The notes under the pieces are model-generated. The model was not told the DNA's origin, made no database searches, and was given only the letters and a program-made list of their open reading frames with translations. From Dehalococcoidia bacterium (GTDB lineage Bacteria > Chloroflexota > Dehalococcoidia > Tepidiformales > Tepidiformaceae), in the NCBI GenBank assembly GCA_020853755.1, contig JADYYG010000046.1, forward strand, positions 1 to 64,000: DNA of 64,000 nucleotides, in the 5' to 3' direction. The position numbers were made by a program, and so were the translations under genes. This document shows positions 1 to 8,395 of this stretch, piece by piece; the stretch's first letter is position 1, and the number at the start of each line of letters is the position of its first letter.

Positions 1-672
1 CGCAGCGATTGCGGGAGAGTTGGCATCGTAAAGGCGGCCGGGGAGGAGCGGTTCGCCGGGGGCCGTCACTTCGTCGCCGGTGGAGAGGACGGCGACGACC
101 GGCCGGCGAAAGACCGTCACGGTGCTTGCGCCGATGCTCGCGAGCACGCCTATCTCGGAAGCGCGGAGTACGCGGCCCGCGGGCAGCACGGTGCTGCCCG
201 CGGCGATGTCACCGGCCCGCGGGCGGATGTTCGCGCCGGGGGCCGCGGCCTTCAGGATGCGGACGAAGCCGCCGGGCGTTGGCCGCTCACCGGGGTTGCG
301 CAGCGCCTCATCGGTCTCTTCGAAAGGGACCACGGCATCAGCCCCGGGCGGGATGGGCGCGCCGGTCATGATGCGGACCGCTTCGCCCGGGCCAACGGGT
401 TCGTCGTGGACGTAGCCGGCGGCGAGGTTCGCGGTGACCTTGAGTTGCACCGAGGCCGATTCGCTGGCGCCGGCGGTATCGGCCGCCCGCACCGCGTACC
501 CGTCCATACCGGTGTTATCGAGCGGCGGGATATCGAACGGGGCGACCACGTCTTCGGCGAGAACCTGGCCCGCGGCTTCGAGGAGCGGCCGTGTTTCGGC
601 GGGGAGCCGATGGAAGAAGGTCAGGATCCGTTCGCGTGCGTCTTCGACGCTGATCATCGCTGAGTCAGCCAT
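1..672 (-). CDS. moeA: Molybdopterin molybdenumtransferase MoeA, N-terminal part (cut by window edge)
   Basis: The reading frame runs off the left edge, so only the first 224 codons are visible. MoeA inserts molybdate into adenylylated molybdopterin in the cytoplasm, the last step of molybdenum cofactor synthesis. The translation has the family signature MDGYAVRA near residue 55 and a MoeA-type run IMTGAPIPPGADAVVPFE. It continues into the MoCF-like domain with VAVLSTGDEVTAPGEPL. The start is taken at the ATG at 672; a second in-frame ATG at 657 (MISVEDA) also fits, since family proteins often begin near that point. No other molybdopterin gene is visible on this side. Identification is by motif recognition and is firm; the exact start is not. 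Confidence 0.93.
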   Translation of the reverse strand, partial: MADSAMISVEDARERILTFFHRLPAETRPLLEAAGQVLAEDVVAPFDIPPLDNTGMDGYAVRAADTAGASESASVQLKVTANLAAGYVHDEPVGPGEAVRIMTGAPIPPGADAVVPFEETDEALRNPGERPTPGGFVRILKAAAPGANIRPRAGDIAAGSTVLPAGRVLRASEIGVLASIGASTVTVFRRPVVAVLSTGDEVTAPGEPLLPGRLYDANSPAIAA

Positions 673-767
673 GGGTCTGATTGTCGATTCGGGCGTGCTC
701 GCTGTCGAACGGAAACCAGAGATGCCGCCTCAGCGGCGGCATGTCTGGAGGTTGCTGGCAGGCCCCG

Positions 768-1019
768 TCAGGCCAGGCGGACGGACAGGCAGGTGGTGGT
801 GCGCTGCACGCCGGAGACCTTCTGGACGGCTTCGGTGATGGCGTTGCCGAGACTGTCGAGGTCGTCGGCTTCGAGCTGGACGATAACGTCATAGGGGCCG
901 GTCACCGTGTCGACGGCAGCGACGCGGGCGCCGGGGTACGTGAATCCGTGGATCGCCGAGCTGACGGCTTTCGCCTTGCCGACGTCGGTTTCGATGAGGA
1001 CGTAGCCACGAACGGCCAT
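768..1019 (-). CDS. Stand-alone Lrp/AsnC ligand-binding (RAM) domain protein
   Basis: This 83-residue protein corresponds to the C-terminal ligand-binding domain of Lrp/AsnC regulators (AsnC_trans_reg) and has no helix-turn-helix. The pattern YVLIETDVGKA, then GPYDVIVQLEADD and a final GVQRTTTCL strand is typical of the alpha-beta sandwich. Such single-domain proteins form oligomers that bind small ligands such as amino acids; what this one binds cannot be read from sequence. A strong ribosome binding site (AAAGGAGG) lies 6 nt before the ATG. It is divergent from the MBL hydrolase at 1118. Confidence 0.88.
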   Translation of the reverse strand: MAVRGYVLIETDVGKAKAVSSAIHGFTYPGARVAAVDTVTGPYDVIVQLEADDLDSLGNAITEAVQKVSGVQRTTTCLSVRLA

Positions 1020-1105
1020 GTAGAGCCTCCTTTTGCCTCCGCTGCGCGGGGCCTCATCTTTGATTTTGGGCGGGAGCGTGTCAAGAAACGGGGACGGGAG
1101 GCCGG

Positions 1106-1111
1106 TAGAAT
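1106..1111 (+). promoter_or_regulatory. -10 box TAGAAT placed for a leaderless start
   Basis: TAGAAT ends 6 nt before the ATG at 1118. With normal -10 to start-site spacing the transcript would begin at or next to the initiation codon. The same arrangement recurs at nine other genes in this window. Confidence 0.6.
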
Positions 1112-1117
1112 CGCCGT

Positions 1118-1942
1118 ATGCGTATCACGTTTTGCGGCACAGGCGGCGGCGGCGCTTCAGCAGCGCGTTCGGCGAGTTGCATCCTCCTCGATGACGGTTC
1201 GCGGGGGATGCTGCTCGATTGCGGGCCGGGGACCATTCGCGCGCTGTTTCGGTCGGGCCTGGCGCTGCCGAAAGCGCCCACGCTGCTCGTCAGCCACCTG
1301 CACATGGACCACGTCCACGGGTTCGGCGAGTGGCTGGCGCACCTCGCATTCCCGTACAGCGTCATCCCGGAGGTCTACGGACCCGAGGGCACGCGCGAAT
1401 ACGTCCGCCTGGCAGCGGCGGCCACGGCGAAGGTCACTTCCGTCTTCGGCAGGCCGTTTGGCGCCCCGATCGAGGTGCCGGTGACCGAACTGGGCGACGG
1501 GGCCGGCCTGGAAATGGCCGGGGCGCAGGTTCGAAGCATCATCGTGCCGCACGCACCGGAGGTGACGGCGCTGGCGCACCGGGTGACGTTCGCAGGCGTG
1601 ACGGTCGCGTACAGCGGGGACACGCGAGCCGTGCCGGAACTGATGACGCCGCTGGTCGACGGAGCCGACGTGCTCATCCACGAGGCGTACTCCGAGGCCG
1701 GGCTGACGGATTGGACACGGGGCGCGGCGCCCGACCGGGTGGCGGGCATCTTTTCGGCGTTCGAGCGAACCCACACGCGTGTGGACGTTGCGGCGCAGAT
1801 TGCTCGCGAGGCCGGCGTGCGGACGCTGGTGCTGACCCACCTGAACCCCGGCGAGGTCCCGGAGCGGCTGCGGGCCCAGGCTGCTGCACACTTCCCGGGC
1901 GAGGTCATCGTCGCGGACGACGAACTCCAACTGACGCTGTGA
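1118..1942 (+). CDS. MBL-fold metal-dependent hydrolase, ribonuclease Z-like
   Basis: A 274-residue metallo-beta-lactamase-fold protein. The metal-binding motif HLHMDH (H60, H62, D64, H65) follows a glycine-rich N-terminus (FCGTGGGG). A third-ligand Asp lies in YSGDTRAVPEL and a C-terminal His in VLTHLNPGE. This pattern resembles the ElaC/RNase Z branch and related cyclic nucleotide or phosphonate hydrolases. The flexible exosite arm of true RNase Z is not obvious, so tRNA 3'-processing is only one possibility. The gene is monocistronic, divergent from the Lrp-domain gene and convergent with the lipoprotein gene whose stop lies 2 nt away. It appears to be leaderless. Confidence 0.85.
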   Translation: MRITFCGTGGGGASAARSASCILLDDGSRGMLLDCGPGTIRALFRSGLALPKAPTLLVSHLHMDHVHGFGEWLAHLAFPYSVIPEVYGPEGTREYVRLAAAATAKVTSVFGRPFGAPIEVPVTELGDGAGLEMAGAQVRSIIVPHAPEVTALAHRVTFAGVTVAYSGDTRAVPELMTPLVDGADVLIHEAYSEAGLTDWTRGAAPDRVAGIFSAFERTHTRVDVAAQIAREAGVRTLVLTHLNPGEVPERLRAQAAAHFPGEVIVADDELQLTL

Positions 1943-1943
1943 C

Positions 1944-3983
1944 TCAGGCGGGCGGCAGTTCGTAGGCGAGCGCGACTTCTCCGGCACTAGCGCCGGAGCT
2001 GACGGTCACCGGCAGGTGGAGTTCGAACTGGCCGATGAAGCAGAGCGCTTCGGCGCCGGTGCGGCAGTAGTAGATCGACGCGGTCACGGTGAGGTCGGCC
2101 GAGCCTTCGCCGAGGCGTGCCGGGATGGGGATGGTGACCGACGGCTCATCGGAGTTGAACGAGACGGCCTGCTCGCCGGGTTCGATCACGGCCGGGTTCG
2201 AACTGGCGAAGCTGAGCTTCGAGGGCGCCGAGGCGTTCAAGTGGTAGTCGCCGGGGCTGGTGAGCGTTACCCGGATAGCGGTGGCCGCGGAGGAGACCGT
2301 GACGGCCGGCAGGTCGACGCGGGTCACCCGGCCGGGGACGCCGGTCTGGATCGCGGCGAGGTTCGTCAGGGTCAGCGTCGAAAGCTGGCCGGTGGCGGGG
2401 TCGAAGACGCGGATAAGCTGGTTGTTGGTATCCGCGATGTAGAGCTTGCCGCCGGCCGCCGAGAGGCCGCCGGGCTCGTCGAGCATCGCAGCGCCCGCGA
2501 CGCCGTCAGCCCAACCGCGGGTGCTCCCGGCCGCCGTGCCGACCTGCTTCGCGACGAGGTCGAGGACGCGGATGCGGTGGTTGTAGGTGTCTGCGATGTA
2601 CAGCGCGCCGTCGTCGTAGGCGATGCCCTGCGCGTGCTGGAGCCGGGCCTGGCGGGCGGGGCCGTCGCTGGCGCCGTAGTCGAACAGGCCGGTACCGGTG
2701 AGCGTTTCGACGTCCTGGCCGCCAATGCGCAGTTCGCGCACGGAACTCGACTCCGGGTCGACCCAGTAGAGCGTTTCGCCGTCGGTGGTGATGCCGGACG
2801 GCTGGGCGAGCGTCGCCACCTTGCGCCGGTCGCCGTCGTCGATGCCTTCCCGGCTCGTACCCGCGAGGACGGAGACCGTGCCCTTTTCGAGGTCCATCGC
2901 CCAGAGTTGGTGGATGCCAGCCATCGTGACGTACAGGGTGTTGCCGATGGCGACGACATCCCACGGGGACGCCATCGCGGCCTCACGGGCCGGGGGCCCG
3001 TCCTTCGGCAGGCGGTCGAGTTGACGTCCAGTCCCGGCGACCGTCTTCACAGCGAACGTCGTGGTGTCTACCGCGCGGATGGCGTGGTTGCGGGTGTCAG
3101 CGACGTACAGGGTGCGGCCGTCCGGCGAGAGGGCGAGGCCCTGCGGTTGGCGGAAGAGCGCCTCGTTGGCTGCGCCGTCGGCGAATCCTTCGGCGCCGGC
3201 GCCGATGGCCTTCTGCAACTCCCCGGTGAGGCTGGCGACGAGGATCCGGTTGTTGCCCGAATCTGCGATGTACAGCCGGTTGCTGGCCGCGTCAGCCAGC
3301 GCCTTGCCTGGGTACGAGAGCACCGCGGTCGCCGGGGCCGAATCGAGGGTGAGCGTGAGCGGCGCGGGCTTGAGCTTGCCGTTGGCGGAGAACTCCGCCC
3401 GCAAGGACTGGAGGATGGGCTGGAAGAGCGGGTAGACGCCCTCGCCGGCGTGCCCGCCGACCAGGTTACCCGCCGGGTCAATGAGCACGAGCGTCGGCCA
3501 GGCGTTCGCCCCGAAGGTGTTCCAGACGGCGAAGTCAGGGTCGTTGATGACCGGGTGTTCGAGCCCGTAGCGCTTGATGGCGTCGCGGATCGAGTCGTCG
3601 TCGTGCTCGGTGGCGTACTTGCCCGAGTGGACACCGATGACGACGAGGGAGTCGCCGAACTCAGCTTCGAGCCGCTTCAGGTCGGGGATGATGTGCTGGC
3701 AGTTGATGCAGCCGAGCGTCCAGAAATCGAGGAGAACCATGCGGCCTTTGAGTTCGGCCAACGTGAGCGGCTTCGGGACATTGAACCAGGTGACCCCGGT
3801 AGGGATGGCGGGCGCCGGGTCGGTTCCGGCCCAGGACGAGCGCGTGCTGCCGGCCACGTCAGAGGGCCTCGCTTCGGGAGCGTTCTTCGGTCCGCCGCCT
3901 GAACAACCGGCCGCCGCTGCGATGCTGCATACGGCAATGATAGTCAGCAGCAGCACGCGGGGCCTCATGCAAAAGGACGGCAT
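1944..3983 (-). CDS. Lipoprotein with thioredoxin-like domain and NHL-repeat beta-propeller (NHLRC2-type)
   Basis: A lipoprotein signal peptide (hydrophobic run LLLTIIAVCSIAAAA followed by the lipobox AGC) is followed by a linker. A thioredoxin-like/TlpA-type domain comes next, whose redox motif is CINC in the context DFWTLGCINCQH. Several NHL repeats follow (recurring phrases such as YIADSGNNRI, YVADTRNHAI and YIADTYNHRI) and should form a beta-propeller. A C-terminal beta-rich domain ends the protein. The order matches the NHLRC2 family. It is expected on the outer face of the membrane; its substrate is unknown. The start is set at the ATG at 3983 because a TAAGGT -10 box lies 7 nt before it. 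An upstream in-frame ATG at 4013 would lengthen the protein by ten residues. Confidence 0.85.
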   Translation of the reverse strand: MPSFCMRPRVLLLTIIAVCSIAAAAGCSGGGPKNAPEARPSDVAGSTRSSWAGTDPAPAIPTGVTWFNVPKPLTLAELKGRMVLLDFWTLGCINCQHIIPDLKRLEAEFGDSLVVIGVHSGKYATEHDDDSIRDAIKRYGLEHPVINDPDFAVWNTFGANAWPTLVLIDPAGNLVGGHAGEGVYPLFQPILQSLRAEFSANGKLKPAPLTLTLDSAPATAVLSYPGKALADAASNRLYIADSGNNRILVASLTGELQKAIGAGAEGFADGAANEALFRQPQGLALSPDGRTLYVADTRNHAIRAVDTTTFAVKTVAGTGRQLDRLPKDGPPAREAAMASPWDVVAIGNTLYVTMAGIHQLWAMDLEKGTVSVLAGTSREGIDDGDRRKVATLAQPSGITTDGETLYWVDPESSSVRELRIGGQDVETLTGTGLFDYGASDGPARQARLQHAQGIAYDDGALYIADTYNHRIRVLDLVAKQVGTAAGSTRGWADGVAGAAMLDEPGGLSAAGGKLYIADTNNQLIRVFDPATGQLSTLTLTNLAAIQTGVPGRVTRVDLPAVTVSSAATAIRVTLTSPGDYHLNASAPSKLSFASSNPAVIEPGEQAVSFNSDEPSVTIPIPARLGEGSADLTVTASIYYCRTGAEALCFIGQFELHLPVTVSSGASAGEVALAYELPPA

Positions 3984-4078
3984 CGCACCAACCTTACCTG
4001 CTTCCCTGTTCATGGCAGCGTTTCGAGGAACGGGTTCATGGGCGGTAAAGCGGGCAGCGCCCTATACTCGAACTCCCT

Positions 4079-5134
4079 ATGTCGAATGTATCTGCCCTCG
4101 AGGGCCTGCGCGAAGAAGCGCTGGCAGCGCTCGCCGCGGCTCCGGATGAGTCCGCGCTTGAACAGTGGCGGATAACGTTCTTTGGACGGCAGGACGGCCG
4201 GGTAACGGCCCTCCTGCGCGCAATCAAGGATGTACCGGCGAGCGAACGCGCAGCGTATGGCGCTTCGGCCAATGCGGTGAAGCAGGAACTCGAAGGTGCG
4301 CTGGAAGGCCGCCGCGAGGCGCTCAAGCAGGCAGCTCTGCGGGCGCTCAGCACCGAATCGGCGCTTGATGTGACGCTCCCCGGCCGGCCGCAGGTCATTG
4401 GCCGGCTCCACCCCGTAACCCAGACCATGCGGGACTGCCTGAAGGCGTTCGGCGACATGGGCTTCCGGGTGGCCGAGGGGCCGGAAGTCGAATGGGACCG
4501 CTATAACTTCGATGGGGTGCGCATCCCGGAGGACCACCCTGCCCGGGACATGTGGGACACCATCTGGGTCAACACGCTCATCGACGGGAAGCGCCACATG
4601 CTGCTTCGCACGCACACGTCGCCGAACCAGGTGCGCGTGCTGGAACGAACGCCGGCGCCGCCGGTGCGCGTGGTGGTGCCCGGGAAGTGCTACCGCCAGG
4701 AGGCCACCGACGCCACCCACGAGTGGATGCTCACGCAGATCGAAGGCCTCGCCGTCGACGAGGGCGTGCGCATGAGCGACCTGAAGGGCGTGCTCTACGA
4801 GTGGTCCCGCCAGATGTTCGGCCAGGACCGGAAGATCATCTTCCACCACAGCTACTTCCCGTTCGTCGAACCAGGCGTGGAGATGGCGATCGACTGCTTC
4901 ATCTGCCGGGGGAACGGCAAGGAGTGCCGAACATGCCACGGCACGGGCTGGATCGAGATCCTCGGCGCAGGGATGGTGCACCCGGAGATTATCGAGACCG
5001 CCGGGTACGACTCCTCGAAAGTCACCGGGTTCGCCTTCGGCATCGGCGTCGAGCGGGTTGCCCTGCTGCGCTGGGGCATCGAAGACATCCGCAACTTCTA
5101 CGCGAACGACATCCGCTTTCTCTCTCAGTTCTAG
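4079..5134 (+). CDS. pheS: Phenylalanyl-tRNA synthetase alpha subunit
   Basis: A 351-residue class II synthetase subunit that aminoacylates tRNA-Phe as an alpha2beta2 complex with PheT. It has an N-terminal coiled-coil of about 90 residues for tRNA binding. The catalytic core then shows GFRVAEGPEVE, the motif 2 loop RTHTSPNQVR and the motif 3 region GIGVERVALLRWG. An insertion between motifs 2 and 3 carries CxxC-N6-CxxC (CFICRGNGKECRTC), which could hold a metal ion. pheT follows after 11 nt. A TATACT -10 box lies 10 nt before the ATG, so the leader is at most a few bases. Confidence 0.97.
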   Translation: MSNVSALEGLREEALAALAAAPDESALEQWRITFFGRQDGRVTALLRAIKDVPASERAAYGASANAVKQELEGALEGRREALKQAALRALSTESALDVTLPGRPQVIGRLHPVTQTMRDCLKAFGDMGFRVAEGPEVEWDRYNFDGVRIPEDHPARDMWDTIWVNTLIDGKRHMLLRTHTSPNQVRVLERTPAPPVRVVVPGKCYRQEATDATHEWMLTQIEGLAVDEGVRMSDLKGVLYEWSRQMFGQDRKIIFHHSYFPFVEPGVEMAIDCFICRGNGKECRTCHGTGWIEILGAGMVHPEIIETAGYDSSKVTGFAFGIGVERVALLRWGIEDIRNFYANDIRFLSQF

Positions 5135-5145
5135 GAGGCACGCAC

Positions 5146-7566
5146 TTGAAACTCTCACTGAACTGGTTGAGGGACTTTGTTGACGTTGACCTGCCGGTGG
5201 CCGAGCTCGCGAGCCGCCTGATCGACGCGACGGCCGAGGTCGAGGGCTGGGAGACCATCGGCGCGAACTGGGATCCCGAGCGGATCCGCGTCGCCGAGGT
5301 GGTCGAGGTTGCGCCGCACCCCAATGCCGACCGGCTCCGCCTGGTAACGGTGAATGACGGCGAAGGCCGCCAGCAGGTCGTCTGCGGCGCGCCGAACGTG
5401 GCGGTTGGCCAGAAGATCGCCTTCGCCACCGAGGGCGCCGAACTGGTCGACGGCCACACAGGGGAGCGCGCACGGCTCAAGCTGCGGCCAATTCGCGGCG
5501 TTGATTCTGCCGGTATGGTCCTGAGCGAAAAGGAACTCGGGCTCAGCGACGACCACGAGGGCATCCTCGTGCTGGCGCCGGACGCCGTGCCGGGACGGCC
5601 GCTCGTGGAGCAACTGGGGGACGTCGTCTTCGACATCTCGACGTGGGCGAACCGGGCCGACCTCCTCGGGGTGATGGGCTTCGGTCGCGAAACGGCTGCC
5701 ATCACCGGCAAGCCGCTCCGGGAGCCGTCGACCGCCCACGGCGAGTCGGCACGGAAGGCCTCGGAGTTCGTCGAGGTCTCCATCGAAGCGCCGGATCTGT
5801 GCCCGCGCTACACCGCATCGGTCATTGAGAACGTGACCATCGGACCGTCACCGGCCTGGATGCAGGAACGGCTCATTCGCGCCGGGCAGCGGCCGATTAA
5901 CAACGTCGTCGACATCACGAACTACGTCATGCTCGAAACCGGGCAACCGCTGCACGCCTTCGACTACGACTTCGTGCGCGGGAAGCGGATCGTGGTGCGA
6001 CGCGCAGAAGAGGGCGAGCGACTCCTCACGCTGGACGACGTCGAGCGGGTTTTCGACTCAGAGATGCTGCTGATCTGCGATGGTGAAGGACCGGTCGCCG
6101 TCGGGGGCGTGAAGGGCGGCGGCAACAGCGAGGTCACGGAGAAGACGCGGACGATCCTCCTCGAAGCGGCAAACTTCCGGGCCGGGAGCGTGCGCCGGAC
6201 GTCGACCTACCTGAAGCTGCGGACGGAGGCGTCGCTGCGTTTCGAGAAGGGGCTGGGCGCCGAGGTTCCCGAGTACGCGCAGCACAGGGCGCTGCACCTG
6301 TTCGAACAACTGGCCGGGGGCACGCCTGCGGCCGGGATCGTGGACGTCTACCCGGGCGCGAAGCCCCCGCGCACCATCGCCGTCACTTCCGCGCGAATTG
6401 AGCAGGTGCTCGGCATTGCGGTGCCCGCCGAGGACGTCCGGCGCATCCTGGCAGCGCTTGGCTTCGGCGTCGAAGAGAACACGCCGGGTCAGTACAGCGT
6501 GCAACCACCCGACTGGCGGCCCGATGTGGAAATCGCCGACGACGTGATCGAAGACATCGGCCGGATCCACGGGTACCACCGCCTCCCGACGACGATGCTG
6601 CGGGGGCAACTTCCCGAACCGGAACGCGACCCCGTTCGCGACCTGCGTGAGCGCCTGCGCGACCTGGCCGTCACGCTCGGCTTCCAGGAGACGCTCTCTT
6701 ACACGCTCACGGACCGCGCCCGGCTGGCACGGATGGTGCCGGACTCGGACAGCCTGCGAAGCGAGCCTCTCGGCGTGGTCAACCCGGTGGCGGCGCAGCA
6801 CACCTTCCTGCGAACCTCGCTGCGGCCGTCAGTGCTGGAGACCTATGCAGCGAACCGCCACCACGAAGCCGGCGCGCTGCGCATCTTCGAGGTGGGGTTC
6901 GAGTACCTGCCCGTTGAGGGCGACCTGCCGCACCATCGGCCCGTGCTCTGCGCGGTGCTCGGGGGGCTGCGCGAAGGGCGCTGGCCCCAGGCGGGCACGG
7001 AGCGGCTCGACTTCTACGATGCCCGTGGCGTTGCCGAAGCCGCCCTCCAGCGGCTTGGTATCCCGGTGAACTTCACGGCGGTGAGCGAGTTCGGCCTCCT
7101 CCCGGGGCACACCGCGGAGATCCGCGTGGGCAAGGACCCGGTCGGCATCCTCGGGCAGATCCACCCTGACAACGCAGCGCTCTTCGACCTCACGGAGCCC
7201 GTGTTCCTGGTCGAGTTGTGGGTCGAGTCGCTGGCGCGCCACCTCCCGGAGCGCCCGGCCTACGCCGCGCCGTCACGATTCCCGGAGGTGCGGCAGGACC
7301 TCGCGCTCGTGCTCGACAGCGAAACCCCGGCTGGGCGCGTTCTCGAACTCGTTCGTTCGCACCGGAGCGGCCAGGTGCGAATCGGCGCCGACATTTTCGA
7401 CGAGTACCGCGGGCCCGGCGTGCCAGCCGGCAAGAAGTCGCTGGCCATCGCCATGCGATTCCAGTCCAGCGAGCGGACGCTGACCGACGCCGACGTGGCG
7501 AAGGTGCAGAGCGGCCTTGTCACGCGGCTGGCGAAGGAGTTCGGGGCAACCGTCCGCGGCGGGTAA
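5146..7566 (+). CDS. pheT: Phenylalanyl-tRNA synthetase beta subunit
   Basis: An 806-residue beta subunit, normal length for bacteria. The true start is the TTG at 5146, preceded by AGGAGG 7 nt upstream and giving MKLSLNWLRDFV; the open frame extends further upstream only as an overlap with pheS. An EMAP/OB-type tRNA-binding domain (about residues 40-150, with HPNADRLRLVTVN and VVCGAPNV) is followed by the B3/B4 editing region (RPINNVVDITNYVMLE). The B5 and catalytic-like domains come next, then the C-terminal anticodon-binding FDX-ACB domain (FPEVRQDLALVLD). It forms one operon with pheS. Confidence 0.97.
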   Translation: MKLSLNWLRDFVDVDLPVAELASRLIDATAEVEGWETIGANWDPERIRVAEVVEVAPHPNADRLRLVTVNDGEGRQQVVCGAPNVAVGQKIAFATEGAELVDGHTGERARLKLRPIRGVDSAGMVLSEKELGLSDDHEGILVLAPDAVPGRPLVEQLGDVVFDISTWANRADLLGVMGFGRETAAITGKPLREPSTAHGESARKASEFVEVSIEAPDLCPRYTASVIENVTIGPSPAWMQERLIRAGQRPINNVVDITNYVMLETGQPLHAFDYDFVRGKRIVVRRAEEGERLLTLDDVERVFDSEMLLICDGEGPVAVGGVKGGGNSEVTEKTRTILLEAANFRAGSVRRTSTYLKLRTEASLRFEKGLGAEVPEYAQHRALHLFEQLAGGTPAAGIVDVYPGAKPPRTIAVTSARIEQVLGIAVPAEDVRRILAALGFGVEENTPGQYSVQPPDWRPDVEIADDVIEDIGRIHGYHRLPTTMLRGQLPEPERDPVRDLRERLRDLAVTLGFQETLSYTLTDRARLARMVPDSDSLRSEPLGVVNPVAAQHTFLRTSLRPSVLETYAANRHHEAGALRIFEVGFEYLPVEGDLPHHRPVLCAVLGGLREGRWPQAGTERLDFYDARGVAEAALQRLGIPVNFTAVSEFGLLPGHTAEIRVGKDPVGILGQIHPDNAALFDLTEPVFLVELWVESLARHLPERPAYAAPSRFPEVRQDLALVLDSETPAGRVLELVRSHRSGQVRIGADIFDEYRGPGVPAGKKSLAIAMRFQSSERTLTDADVAKVQSGLVTRLAKEFGATVRGG

Positions 7567-7609
7567 GCGGATGTCGTCTCGCTTGCTGTCGCAGGACGCG
7601 CGCAGGCGA

Positions 7610-7615
7610 TAGATT
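7610..7615 (+). promoter_or_regulatory. -10 box TAGATT placed for a leaderless start
   Basis: TAGATT ends 6 nt before the ATG at 7622. No Shine-Dalgarno sequence precedes that ATG. Confidence 0.55.
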
Positions 7616-7621
7616 CGGCAC

Positions 7622-8395
7622 ATGACCCGAAGCAGCAAGGCCACTCCGCCGGAGACCTCCGAACTCATCGTCGGTGACTATCACCGCATTCTCGAACCAG
7701 ATTCCCAGTGGGAGTTGGGCAGTTTTGCGCTGCCCGGCGGAGGGAACTGGCAGTACCGCGAGCCGGGCGCCGTCGTCCTCGTGCGGAACGGGGTCTTGCA
7801 GGTGACGGCGGTGCCGTACACACGCGGCCACGACCGCGTGCAGATCCTCGACAACGCAAAGCACATGTACTTCTCCAAGCAGAGGTTCGAAGTCCCCGCT
7901 GGCGGGCGGATCACGTTCGAAATCGACATCGCCGCCCGAACCGTGGCCACGACGCCCGGGAACCTGTACGACGGTTATGTCAGCTGGAACCTGCTGGACC
8001 TGACCACCGGGTGGGCGCTCGACTTCTTCACCGGCGGTGACACGGTCGCGACGGTCTACGGGCGGCTGCCGTTCCCGGGTTCGACGCCGCCGGACACCGG
8101 GCAGGCGCGGGCGTTCTGCATGTTCAACGAATTGAAGAGCGTGCCGACGAAGCAGGGCCAGCGGCACGCCTACCGCATCACCTATGACCAGGGCGCGGAC
8201 ACAGTCGAGTTCGCGGCCGACGGCGCGGTGGTCGACCGGTACGACCATGTGCCGGACAAGATCACCGGGTTCACGGCAGCGCTCGGGCTGATGTCGGAAA
8301 TCGACATCGTCGACGGGCAGTCGGTGAGTTGCCACGGGCAGGGCGTCATCGGCCAGTGGGGCCCGATGCGCGTCATCGTCGAGCCGGCGGGCTGA
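7622..8395 (+). CDS. Unknown soluble protein, possibly DUF6081-like (ConA-type fold)
   Basis: A 257-residue protein with no signal peptide or membrane segment. It is rich in beta-strand phrases (WQYREPGAVVLVRNGVLQVTAVPYT, RITFEIDIAART, VSWNLLDLTTGWALDFFTGGD). This suggests a jelly-roll or concanavalin-like fold, and it resembles proteins labelled DUF6081 in high-GC bacteria; that match is from memory and should be tested. No catalytic motif is evident. Its stop codon overlaps the start of the downstream oxidoreductase (TGATG), so the two are translationally coupled and may act together. Confidence 0.6.
   Translation: MTRSSKATPPETSELIVGDYHRILEPDSQWELGSFALPGGGNWQYREPGAVVLVRNGVLQVTAVPYTRGHDRVQILDNAKHMYFSKQRFEVPAGGRITFEIDIAARTVATTPGNLYDGYVSWNLLDLTTGWALDFFTGGDTVATVYGRLPFPGSTPPDTGQARAFCMFNELKSVPTKQGQRHAYRITYDQGADTVEFAADGAVVDRYDHVPDKITGFTAALGLMSEIDIVDGQSVSCHGQGVIGQWGPMRVIVEPAG

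Noticed and set aside
2016-3902. A 628-codon plus-strand frame opposite the thioredoxin-NHL gene
   Set aside because: Antisense shadow of a gene with clear signal peptide, CINC motif and NHL repeats; no domain of its own.
4552-5145. Upstream extension of the pheT frame by about 200 codons
   Set aside because: It only overlaps pheS in another frame. AGGAGG and the TTG at 5146 give the normal PheT N-terminus and length.
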